Source: Salinimicrobium flavum
GTDB lineage: Bacteria; Bacteroidota; Bacteroidia; Flavobacteriales; Flavobacteriaceae
Reading direction: 5' to 3'
Length of the DNA: 64,000 bases
NCBI RefSeq assembly: GCF_042684505.1
Contig: NZ_JBHULT010000008.1
Span: forward strand, 285,140 to 349,139
In this document: positions 43,795-51,184 of the stretch, piece after piece
Position numbering within the stretch: the first letter of the stretch is position 1
Layout: every line of letters starts with the position of its first letter
Translations under genes and position numbers: made by a program
The notes under the pieces: model-generated
Database searches by the model: none
What the model was told of the DNA's origin: nothing
What the model saw: only the letters and a program-made list of their open reading frames with translations

Positions 43795-44400
43795 TTAATT
43801 CGCCGTCTTTAACAGTTCTACCTCCGCGTTTGGCTGAAACAGGTAAATTCTCCCTGTTTTGACCTCTGTACATTCATAACGTTTAATGCGACGTTGCCCT
43901 TTTTGGAAGATCTTTCCGTTATAGATCCTGAAAATACTCCCATGAGGAACTTCAAAAACATAATTCCTGTCATTTTTTTCATCAAAACTTTTCAATGCCA
44001 CAGAGAGTCTTGCATCTGTATCACTGCTGGCCTTTGGGTTCTTAAAGTGCCTGGCGATCACCGGAAGCAGTTCTGAAGGAAAAATTTCTGGTCTTATGAA
44101 CGGCAACATCAACTTTTGAAAAATTTGCTTCCATTCCAATCCATGAGGCTTAATCTGTCTTCCGTATTTTTCAAATGCAAAAAGATGTGCGATCTCATGG
44201 ATAAGAGTAATCAGGAAACGGTATTTGTTGAGGCTTGCATTAACGGTAATTTGGTGTACCCCGTGAGGCAGCCTTCGGTAGTCCCCATGCCTGGTCTTTC
44301 TTTCATTAACGATCTTAAGGTGGATCTGATTTGCTTCGATCAAACCAAAAACCGGCTCTACCGCATGTGTAGGAATATATTTTTCTAATATATTTTTCAT
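43795..44400 (-). CDS. SprT-like zinc metalloprotease domain protein
   Basis: A 201-residue cytosolic protein with the SprT motif HEIAH (His68-His72) and a third likely ligand in HGLEW (His86). SprT-like domains resemble the Spartan DNA-protein crosslink protease; the bacterial role is unknown. The C-terminal half is beta-rich and basic but lacks the paired cysteines of a zinc ribbon; only one Cys (YECTEVKTG) is seen. It is in the middle of the M28-to-DUF389 run. Confidence 0.85.
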   Translation of the reverse strand: MKNILEKYIPTHAVEPVFGLIEANQIHLKIVNERKTRHGDYRRLPHGVHQITVNASLNKYRFLITLIHEIAHLFAFEKYGRQIKPHGLEWKQIFQKLMLPFIRPEIFPSELLPVIARHFKNPKASSDTDARLSVALKSFDEKNDRNYVFEVPHGSIFRIYNGKIFQKGQRRIKRYECTEVKTGRIYLFQPNAEVELLKTAN

Positions 44401-44404
44401 TCAA

Positions 44405-45085
44405 TCAAGGGGTGCTATTGGAAACCTGAAGTAATTTACCGTTGTAGAATCTATTACCCGTCAGGGAGAATTCTGCAATGTATTCAGCCATTTCATCGGG
44501 CTTCACAGGAGCTTCATATCCGGGAAATGCTTCTGCCAGCATTTCAGTTTGCACTGCGCCAAGGGCGAGAACATTAAAAGAGGGACCTGATTCCTTGTAT
44601 TCTTCAGCAAGCAATTCAGTAAGAGTGATTACCGCCCCTTTACTGGAACTGTATGCTGAAAGTCCCGGAAACTTCATACTTCCCTGAACTCCTCCCATAC
44701 TGCTGATCGTTACCACATGTCCATCCTTTTTCATAAAGGGAACCACAGCTTTGGTAAGCGCTGCGACTCCAAAAACATTGACCTGAAAAACCTTTTCAAA
44801 GTCCTTCAAGGAAATTTCTTCAAAAGGCCTGTTCACTATAGCCCCGGCATTATGGATCACGACATCCACACGATCCCAGTTTTGTGCTACAAATTGTGAA
44901 ACAGCCTGTAAATTTACTTCCTGAGTGAGGTCACATGACAAGGAATGAACCTGTTCAAGCTGTAGATCGGCTACCGGTTTCTCATTCCTGGAAAGGGAAA
45001 GCACCCTGTGCCCACGGGCAGCTAATATCTTTACCAGCTCCAGTCCAATTCCCCTGCTCGTTCCTGTTACAATAATATTTTTCAT
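44405..45085 (-). CDS. short-chain dehydrogenase/reductase
   Basis: A 226-residue classical SDR. The NAD(P)-binding motif is TGTSRGIG (7-14), then HNAG (78-81) and the catalytic Tyr145-x3-Lys149 in SAYSSSKG, with Ser129 ahead of it. Substrate unknown. Its start overlaps the M28 peptidase stop as ATGA, so the two are co-translated. Confidence 0.88.
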   Translation of the reverse strand: MKNIIVTGTSRGIGLELVKILAARGHRVLSLSRNEKPVADLQLEQVHSLSCDLTQEVNLQAVSQFVAQNWDRVDVVIHNAGAIVNRPFEEISLKDFEKVFQVNVFGVAALTKAVVPFMKKDGHVVTISSMGGVQGSMKFPGLSAYSSSKGAVITLTELLAEEYKESGPSFNVLALGAVQTEMLAEAFPGYEAPVKPDEMAEYIAEFSLTGNRFYNGKLLQVSNSTP

Positions 45086-46047
45086 TCTGCCATTTGTATT
45101 TCCCTTTCAGGTGAGTTTGCCATTTCAGTTAATCCCGGAGCAATAGCCTCTATCAATTCTGTCATATGAGCGGTATCCATGTGTTCGAACTCATCCTTGA
45201 CATGATGGTAATAATCATAATTGGAAAAGTCGAAGGTGGAAATGGTCTGAGCTGGCACATTGAATTCCTGGTAAAAAGGATGGTTATCGCTTCTTTCAAA
45301 AAGCCTGAATTTTTCTGCTTCCGGAAGAAATCCTAAAACTTCTTTCCCGGCATACCGGTTGAATTTTTCAGCCAGGTTGCTTTTATTATAACCTGTGAGA
45401 TAGGCCATATAATCATTATTCTTCATGGGTACACCAATCATCTCTATATTGAACATTACATAAAGATCAAGAGGTGCAGCGTTTAATTTTCCTGCCAGGT
45501 GTTTTGCTCCTATCAGTCCCATTTCTTCCGCAGAAAAAAGGGTAAACAGAAGACTTCTTTTGGTATCCCTATTAGAAAAATACCTGGCAAGTTCCAATAC
45601 TGCGGCAGTGCCGGCAGCGTTGTCATTGGCACCATTGGCTATGGAGTCCAATCCTACTTTCCTGGCAAAACCTACATGATCGTAATGTCCTCCAATAATG
45701 ATGTATTCATCCTTGAAAGCGGGATCTGTTCCTTCCTTTAAAGCCACCATATTATAACCGGTGACGCCTTCCACTTCAAAAGTATCTCTGTAACTTCTGA
45801 AATAAGGTTTCAAACCATGCGTTTCAAATTCATCTTCAATATAGGTTGCGGCCTGTTCAATACCGGCTGTGCCCGTCGCTCTTCCCTTAAGATCGTCTGA
45901 AGACAGGTACTCTAATGTATTGGCAACAGAAGATTCTGAAATGCTATATGGCGAAGAATTATGGGAAGTGGTGACCTCTTTTGCCTCTTTACATCCTAAA
46001 GCAGAAATGAATAATGCGATTGCACCTAAGATCGGGATTTTTCTCAT
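45082..46047 (-). CDS. M28-family zinc aminopeptidase lipoprotein
   Basis: A 321-residue lipoprotein peptidase. I start at the ATG at 46047 (MRKIPILGAIALFISALGC), with Cys19 lipidated; the longer frame from 46143 would begin inside pdhC. The metal ligands are in GGHYDHVG and NGANDNAAGTAA, with FSAEEMGLIG giving the catalytic Glu, typical of M28. It probably acts in the periplasm on peptides. The first gene of a five-gene minus run (M28, SDR, SprT-like, manC, DUF389). Confidence 0.9.
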   Translation of the reverse strand: MRKIPILGAIALFISALGCKEAKEVTTSHNSSPYSISESSVANTLEYLSSDDLKGRATGTAGIEQAATYIEDEFETHGLKPYFRSYRDTFEVEGVTGYNMVALKEGTDPAFKDEYIIIGGHYDHVGFARKVGLDSIANGANDNAAGTAAVLELARYFSNRDTKRSLLFTLFSAEEMGLIGAKHLAGKLNAAPLDLYVMFNIEMIGVPMKNNDYMAYLTGYNKSNLAEKFNRYAGKEVLGFLPEAEKFRLFERSDNHPFYQEFNVPAQTISTFDFSNYDYYHHVKDEFEHMDTAHMTELIEAIAPGLTEMANSPEREIQMAE

Positions 46048-46059
46048 GGGCCTAAAGAT

Positions 46060-46086
46060 AAAAAAATCCCGCAATTCGCGGGATTC
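46060..46086 (-). terminator. terminator of the pdhA-pdhC transcript
   Basis: AATCCCGC (46065-46072) pairs with GCGGGATT (46078-46085); on the minus strand the hairpin is followed by a run of T. It sits between the pdhC stop (46115) and the M28 start. Confidence 0.82.
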
Positions 46087-46114
46087 CTTTGTTATATTAT
46101 AGACATGAAATTGG

Positions 46115-47773
46115 TTATGCCAGCATGGTAACAGGATTTTCAAGATACTTTTTCAAGGTCTCTAAAAATGCAGCACCGGTGGCACCGTCAACAGTCCTGT
46201 GATCACAGGCAAGTGTGAGCTTCATGGTATTACCCACCACTATCTGTCCGTTTCTCACCACCGGCTTCTCTACGATAGTTCCTACAGAAAGTATTGCAGA
46301 GTTTGGCTGGTTAATAATACTGGTAAACTCAGTGATCCCATACATTCCAAGGTTGGAAACAGTAAAGGTACTTCCTTCCATTTCCTGTGGTTGTAGTTTT
46401 TTATTCCGTGCCTTACCTGCAAGATCCTTTACATTAGCACCTATCTGGGTCATGCTCATTTGATCTGCAAATTGCAGTACAGGAACAACCAATCCATCTT
46501 CAACCGCTACAGCAACCCCCATATGGATATGCTTCGCGATCTTTGTGGTATCACCTGTCCACTGTGAATTCACTCTTGGGTGTTTTCTCAAGGCCATTGC
46601 AGTCGCTTTGATCACGATATCATTAAAAGATACCTTCACATCTGGCAGCTCATTGATCTGCTTACGGTTTGCCATGGCATTTGCCATGTCCACCTCAATG
46701 GTAAGATAATAATGTGGTGCATTGAATTTGGATTCTCCAAGCCTCTTCGCAATGGTCTTTCGCATCTGCGAGTTCTTGATCTCCTCGAAACTTTCTTCCC
46801 CTGCGGGGATATAGGTTTGTGCTGCGGCCGGGGCCTCTTTACTTTCAGGAGCAGGAGCCGAAGCAGCTTTTTCTGAAGGCTTGTAGGTTTCGATATCTTT
46901 TTTAACGATCCGGTTATTTTCACCAGAACCTTTCACTGTGGAAAGATCGATCCCCAGATCATCGGCCATCTTTTTGGCCAAAGGCGATGCAAAGATCCGA
47001 CGGCCGTCTTGAGTGGTTTTTGGTGCTTCGGAAGTTTTCTTTTCTTCGGAAGCAGGTTCCTTACTTTGAGCTTTTTTGCCAGATTTAGCTTTGGCGGCTC
47101 CACCGGTTTTCACAAGAGAGGATACGTCTGTCCCTTCTGGTCCAATAATAGCGAGCACACTGTCTACAGGTGCAGATTCACCTTCCTGAATCCCTATGTG
47201 CAATAAAGTACCCTCATAGAAAGATTCAAATTCCATTGTAGCCTTATCAGTTTCGATCTCGGCCAGGATATCCCCCTCTTCTACTTTATCACCTTTATGT
47301 TTCAACCAGGTAGCAACTGTTCCCTCTTCCATGGTATCACTAAGGCGGGGCATTTTGATTATTTCAACTCCTTCAGGGACTTCACCACCTTCAGAAGATC
47401 CTTCTCCTTCTTCTTTTTCTTCATCATCTTTTGATTCCGGTTTTTCTTCTTTCCCGTCTTCTGATGATGCGGTGTCTTCCGAAGCTTTTTCTTTAGCAGA
47501 TCCACCCTCATCCAAAAGAGCCGAAATATCCTCTCCTTCTTCTCCTATGATGGCTAAAAGTGCATCTATAGGGGCAGTTTCCCCTTCTTGTACTCCAATA
47601 TGCAACAAAGTACCCTCATAAAAAGATTCAAATTCCATCGTGGCTTTGTCTGTCTCGATCTCAGCCAGGATATCTCCCTCCTCTACTTTGTCACCTTTCT
47701 GCTTAAGCCATTTTGCAACAACACCTTCTTCCATGGTGTCGCTCAAACGAGGCATTTTTACTACTTCTGCCAT
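46115..47773 (-). CDS. pdhC: pyruvate dehydrogenase complex E2, dihydrolipoamide acetyltransferase
   Basis: Core of the pyruvate dehydrogenase complex, transferring acetyl to CoA. The 552-residue protein (ATG at 47773; the frame also opens at a TTG two codons earlier) has two near-identical lipoyl domains with Lys43 and Lys177 in ETDKATMEF, each with acidic linkers, then a peripheral subunit-binding domain (FASPLAKKMADDLGIDL, about 265-300) and the catalytic domain with HRTVDGATGAAF near the end. It follows pdhA after 6 bases. E1 beta is not in the window. Confidence 0.96.
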   Translation of the reverse strand: MAEVVKMPRLSDTMEEGVVAKWLKQKGDKVEEGDILAEIETDKATMEFESFYEGTLLHIGVQEGETAPIDALLAIIGEEGEDISALLDEGGSAKEKASEDTASSEDGKEEKPESKDDEEKEEGEGSSEGGEVPEGVEIIKMPRLSDTMEEGTVATWLKHKGDKVEEGDILAEIETDKATMEFESFYEGTLLHIGIQEGESAPVDSVLAIIGPEGTDVSSLVKTGGAAKAKSGKKAQSKEPASEEKKTSEAPKTTQDGRRIFASPLAKKMADDLGIDLSTVKGSGENNRIVKKDIETYKPSEKAASAPAPESKEAPAAAQTYIPAGEESFEEIKNSQMRKTIAKRLGESKFNAPHYYLTIEVDMANAMANRKQINELPDVKVSFNDIVIKATAMALRKHPRVNSQWTGDTTKIAKHIHMGVAVAVEDGLVVPVLQFADQMSMTQIGANVKDLAGKARNKKLQPQEMEGSTFTVSNLGMYGITEFTSIINQPNSAILSVGTIVEKPVVRNGQIVVGNTMKLTLACDHRTVDGATGAAFLETLKKYLENPVTMLA

Positions 47774-47779
47774 AATCAA

Positions 47780-48778
47780 TTATAATTTATGGGGTAAAAA
47801 CGGATAATCCTTTTGCTCGTAAACTACATCATACATAGTTTGAATATCAGGGAAATCACTTTCTTCAGCGAACTTTTCACATTCGCTCACCAGGTCTTTC
47901 ACCCGTTTATCCATCTCCTTGATATCTTTATCTGTAGCATATTTCTTTTCTAAAAGAACATCTTTCACCTGTGTAATGGGATCTATCTTCTGGTATTCTG
48001 CCACCTCTTCTTTGGTACGGTACTGCTGGGCATCACTCATGGAGTGACCACGGTAACGGTATGTCTTCAACTCAAGGAAAGTTGGACCTTCACCTTTTCT
48101 GGCGCGGGCCATAGCTTCATCAAGAGCTTCGGCAACCTTCACCGGATTCATAGCGTCAACAGGGCCACAAGGCATATCATAACCCAAGCCTAATTTCCAG
48201 ATCTCGGTGCTTTTAGAAGTACGTGCTACAGAAGTTCCCATGGCATACCCATTGTTCTCTACGCAGAAAACTACCGGCAGGTTCCATTTCACAGCCATAG
48301 TAAAGGTTTCATGAAGCGCTCCCTGGCGTGCAGCTCCATCCCCTAAAAAAGTAAGGGTAACTGCCCCGGTCTTAAAATATTTATCGGCAAATGCGAGACC
48401 GGCACCCAAAGGTATCTGCCCTCCAACAATTCCGTGACCGCCATAAAAGCGGTGTTCTTTTGAAAATATATGCATAGAACCTCCCATTCCCTGAGATGTT
48501 CCGGTTTTTTTACCATATAATTCGGCCATTACCCTTCGAGGATCCACCCCCATACCAATAGGCTGCACGTGGTTACGGTAAGCAGTGATCATTTTATCTT
48601 TCTTAAGATCCATGACGTGCAAGGCTCCGGCAAGAATAGCTTCCTGACCGTTATACAAGTGTAAAAAACCTCTTACTTTCTGCTGAATATATACCTGCGC
48701 AAGCTTGTCTTCAAACTTCCGCCAGAACAGCATTTCCTCATACCACTTAAGGTAAGTGGCTTTTGTAATTTTCTTCAT
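47780..48778 (-). CDS. pdhA: pyruvate dehydrogenase E1 component subunit alpha
   Basis: Thiamine-diphosphate-binding subunit that decarboxylates pyruvate. The 332-residue protein starts at the ATG at 48778 (MKKITKATYLKWYEEMLF). The TPP motif is GDGAARQGALHETFTMAV through NNGYAMGT, with the phosphorylation-loop-like RYRGHSMSDAQQYR. Length matches the heterotetrameric E1 alpha. The upstream gene is cdd, 109 bases away; pdhC is 6 bases downstream. Confidence 0.96.
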   Translation of the reverse strand: MKKITKATYLKWYEEMLFWRKFEDKLAQVYIQQKVRGFLHLYNGQEAILAGALHVMDLKKDKMITAYRNHVQPIGMGVDPRRVMAELYGKKTGTSQGMGGSMHIFSKEHRFYGGHGIVGGQIPLGAGLAFADKYFKTGAVTLTFLGDGAARQGALHETFTMAVKWNLPVVFCVENNGYAMGTSVARTSKSTEIWKLGLGYDMPCGPVDAMNPVKVAEALDEAMARARKGEGPTFLELKTYRYRGHSMSDAQQYRTKEEVAEYQKIDPITQVKDVLLEKKYATDKDIKEMDKRVKDLVSECEKFAEESDFPDIQTMYDVVYEQKDYPFLPHKL

Positions 48779-48887
48779 TAATAACAAATTTTAATTGCTA
48801 AGCAATGCTTCCGCCAAGCGAACGACAAAAATACTATTTTCAAAAGGAATGGAAAACAGTTTCTACAGTAAAAAACCGCTAAAAAAT

Positions 48888-49370
48888 CTACAGGTAGGAA
48901 TTGTCAAAAATCAGGGGCAAAAGATCTGATATAGATCTTGCTTTCACCACTTTTCCCGTCTCCCCCATAAAAAAGATCTCGATAGGTCCATCCTGCTTCA
49001 CTTCATATTCTGCTATGGCCTGCCTGCAGGATCCACAAGGTGGGGTTGGAGTGTCTACGGTGTGGTTTAAAGATCTCGCGGTAAGAACCAGTTTTTGCAT
49101 CTTCACTCCAGGATATTTTGCCCCGGCGTAAAAAATGGCTGTCCTTTCTGCGCAAAGTCCTGCAGGATAGGAAGCGTTTTCCTGATTACTGCCCGTGACC
49201 ACTTCGCCATTCCCGAGCTCTATGGCCGCACCTACCCTGAATTTAGAATATGGGGAATAAGATCTTTCCCTGGCTTCTACAGCTTTTTCCATTAAAACCT
49301 GAACCTCATTGGGCAATTCTTCTACCCCATCAAATATGTCCAGATCTGCACTTATGGTAATTTTTTTCAT
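48888..49370 (-). CDS. cdd: cytidine deaminase
   Basis: Zinc enzyme for pyrimidine salvage, deaminating cytidine and deoxycytidine. The 160-residue homotetrameric form has the first zinc Cys and catalytic Glu in GLCAERTA and the other two Cys in PCGSCRQ. Family features RSYSPYSKFRVGAAI and SNQENASYPAGLCAER are clear. A 20-codon ORF ends directly at its ATG (see separate entry). It has its own -7 box and precedes pdhA. Confidence 0.95.
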   Translation of the reverse strand: MKKITISADLDIFDGVEELPNEVQVLMEKAVEARERSYSPYSKFRVGAAIELGNGEVVTGSNQENASYPAGLCAERTAIFYAGAKYPGVKMQKLVLTARSLNHTVDTPTPPCGSCRQAIAEYEVKQDGPIEIFFMGETGKVVKARSISDLLPLIFDNSYL

Positions 49371-49433
49371 TTACTGGGTTTCTATAGATAAAAGTTCCCG
49401 CAACTTTAAAAGTCCGGGAATTAACCTGCTCAT
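49371..49433 (-). CDS. possible 20-codon leader ORF of cdd
   Basis: An open frame from ATG (49431-49433) encodes MSRLIPGLLKLRELLSIETQ and ends with TAA at 49371-49373, immediately next to the cdd ATG. The predicted start site of transcription is only a few bases upstream of this ATG. The frame spans a hairpin with TCCCGCAA and TTGCGGGA arms. Translation is inferred, not shown; it may be chance. Confidence 0.35.
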   Translation of the reverse strand: MSRLIPGLLKLRELLSIETQ

Positions 49434-49443
49434 TTTGCGGGAG

Positions 49444-49451
49444 CAAAGGTA
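49444..49451 (-). promoter_or_regulatory. -7 box of cdd
   Basis: Minus-strand TACCTTTG, an exact match to TAnnTTTG, about 74 bases before the cdd ATG and 10 before the leader ORF ATG. No TTG at the -33 position. Confidence 0.55.
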
Positions 49452-49486
49452 ACTATTATTAAGGAAAATTTTCAGCAGTTAAAAGT

Positions 49487-50647
49487 CTAATAGATTTCGT
49501 TGTACTGTCTTCCAAAATTAAAGGTAAGACCAAACCTCAAAGTTCCTTCAAGCGGACTTACCACTTCTGAAGTAGAAAATAAATAGGAAATATCAATATT
49601 CACGACCGTATATCTGAAACCTGCACCAAAAGAAATAAATTCACGAGATCCTTTTTCAGGGCTTTCATGGAAGTACCCTGTTCTAAGTGAAAATACATCC
49701 TGATATACATATTCTGCTCCAAGAGCATAAGTCACCTCCTTAAGCTCTTCAGAAAAACCATCGGGGGCATCTCCAAAAGATTTAAAAATACCTTCCACGG
49801 CACCAATTGAATTGTACTCCTGGTTATCTTCAGAATCTATATCGCCGTCACCATCAAAGTCCTTTGGCGTGGGGACCAGTAATTTATTAAATTCAAGATA
49901 GGTTCCAATACGATTGGAAGGATCAAGTATAAAATCAAATCCTCCTCCCAGTTTAAGATTAGTGGGGATGAAGTTTTCCTGACCGCCTTCATCATATTTA
50001 ATTTTAGGCCCAATGTTGGAGATATTCAAGCCTGCCCTCCAGCGTCCGTCAAATCGGGTATAATCTATGGCACTACTTCTAAAAAAGGCAGCTACATCTA
50101 CCCCAAAAGTTCCTGCCGCGGTCGCATCTGCATCTACCGGGGCCAGTTTAAGGTCAGACCGCAGATAACGTCCTGCCACGGCCATTGAAAAATGATCACT
50201 CAATCTCAAAGCATAAGAAAGATCCAGCGTGAATTCATTAGGACTTAATATTAAAGGAAGATCATCGGGAGTTTCACGGGCTTCGATATTTCCCATACTG
50301 AAATATTTAAAACTTGCCCCGAAGGCACTTCGTTCGTTGATACGATTGAAATAGGTAATGTTCCCCAGGAAAATATCATTTACCAGTTCGCTAAGGTAAG
50401 GAGTATAGGTAACCCCGAAGCCCTGCTGGCTTTCTGCAAAAACATATTTGGCAGGATTCCATTGCTGGGAAAAGGCATCTACAGAAGTGGCAACCCCCTG
50501 GTCACCCATTCCCGCAGCTCTTGCATCGGCTGCGATCAACAGGAAAGGAACAGCTGTGGTTATAACCCGGTCCTGCTCTTCCTGCGCATAAGATTTAGCA
50601 TTAAAAAAGAATACAGCACTTAATATTAAGAGTGGTAAATTTTTCAT
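49487..50647 (-). CDS. porV: type IX secretion outer membrane protein PorV
   Basis: Outer membrane barrel that shuttles T9SS cargo from the SprA translocon to the PorU sortase. The 386-residue protein has a signal peptide (ending KSYAQ) and the PorV opening VITTAVPFLLIAADARAAGM, then TSVDAFSQQWNPAKYVF. The C-terminal strands GTLRFGLTFNFG fit a barrel. A calcium-like DFDGDGDIDSEDNQ loop is seen in the middle. gldJ lies divergently upstream, but porU, usually between them, is absent. Confidence 0.93.
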   Translation of the reverse strand: MKNLPLLILSAVFFFNAKSYAQEEQDRVITTAVPFLLIAADARAAGMGDQGVATSVDAFSQQWNPAKYVFAESQQGFGVTYTPYLSELVNDIFLGNITYFNRINERSAFGASFKYFSMGNIEARETPDDLPLILSPNEFTLDLSYALRLSDHFSMAVAGRYLRSDLKLAPVDADATAAGTFGVDVAAFFRSSAIDYTRFDGRWRAGLNISNIGPKIKYDEGGQENFIPTNLKLGGGFDFILDPSNRIGTYLEFNKLLVPTPKDFDGDGDIDSEDNQEYNSIGAVEGIFKSFGDAPDGFSEELKEVTYALGAEYVYQDVFSLRTGYFHESPEKGSREFISFGAGFRYTVVNIDISYLFSTSEVVSPLEGTLRFGLTFNFGRQYNEIY

Positions 50648-50666
50648 AGGACTAATTAATAATTAA

Positions 50667-50674
50667 CAAATATA
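50667..50674 (-). promoter_or_regulatory. -7 box of porV
   Basis: Minus-strand TATATTTG, an exact TAnnTTTG match, 19 bases before the porV ATG. A clear -33 TTG is not in the right register. Confidence 0.5.
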
Positions 50675-50976
50675 CCTGAATTCAAACGACAAAATAATGA
50701 ATTACCCTAAATTCTGTATTTTATTATAACATAACGCAGAGTTTAACAGAAGCTTATAATACCTGCTTCTTTTTCTTTGAAAGCACCAATAAAAACGACC
50801 AATGCACAGACATAACCACCTTTCGGGTCTGAGAACCAATAAAATAACCCCTGCTCTACCGCTTCCTGAAATTCTGCAGGTTTTGTCTTACATAAATTTT
50901 AAGATATAATTAATGGTAATCCTTACCGGTAGAGCCTGCGTAATTCCAATTATTATACTTAAGTTCGAAAAAACAA

Positions 50977-51052
50977 TTACTTTTGCTTTGAATATGAGAA
51001 CCTTCAGAAATAAGTTCCTGAAGGCAGAATTAAATTTATACCCTCAGATTTA
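50977..51052 (+). other. unassigned promoter box and 19-residue ORF
   Basis: TACTTTTG (50977-50984) is an exact -7 match. Nine bases downstream an ATG (50993) opens a 19-codon frame, MRTFRNKFLKAELNLYPQI, ending at 51052. It overlaps the CCTTCAG/CTGAAGG hairpin. No homology recognised. Confidence 0.25.
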
Positions 51053-51121
51053 GAGCGGAAAAAAAACGTTAGCATCAAGATTTTCAGGATCCTACAAGAT
51101 TACAGGTCATTTGAAATATTC

Positions 51122-51150
51122 TTGAAAGTTTAGCGTTAATTACTATATTG
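51122..51150 (+). promoter_or_regulatory. promoter of gldJ
   Basis: TTG (51122-51124), exactly 19 bases, then TATATTG (51144-51150), one base short of TAnnTTTG. It leaves a leader of about 30 bases before the ATG at 51185. Confidence 0.5.
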
Positions 51151-51184
51151 CAAAGCCAAAATTGCTACAAAAGATATTGTGAAT

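Larger units (their letters stand above)
50648..51184. other. intergenic region between porV and gldJ (porU not present)
   Basis: This 537-base divergent gap holds the porV -7 box (50667-50674), the gldJ promoter (51122-51150) and an unassigned TACTTTTG box (50977-50984). It also has a hairpin CCTTCAG/CTGAAGG (51001-51024) and several short open frames without family resemblance. From memory, porU occupies this position in flavobacteria such as Flavobacterium johnsoniae. I see no recognisable porU remnant. Confidence 0.6.

Noticed and set aside
46048..46143. Longer N terminus of the M28 peptidase
   Set aside because: It would start inside pdhC and run through the terminator hairpin; the start at 46047 gives a clean lipoprotein signal.
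50754..50813. Minus-strand 19-residue frame MSVHWSFLLVLSKKKKQVL
   Set aside because: No promoter, no conserved motif, and two other frames are open over the same bases; not supported as a gene or porU remnant.
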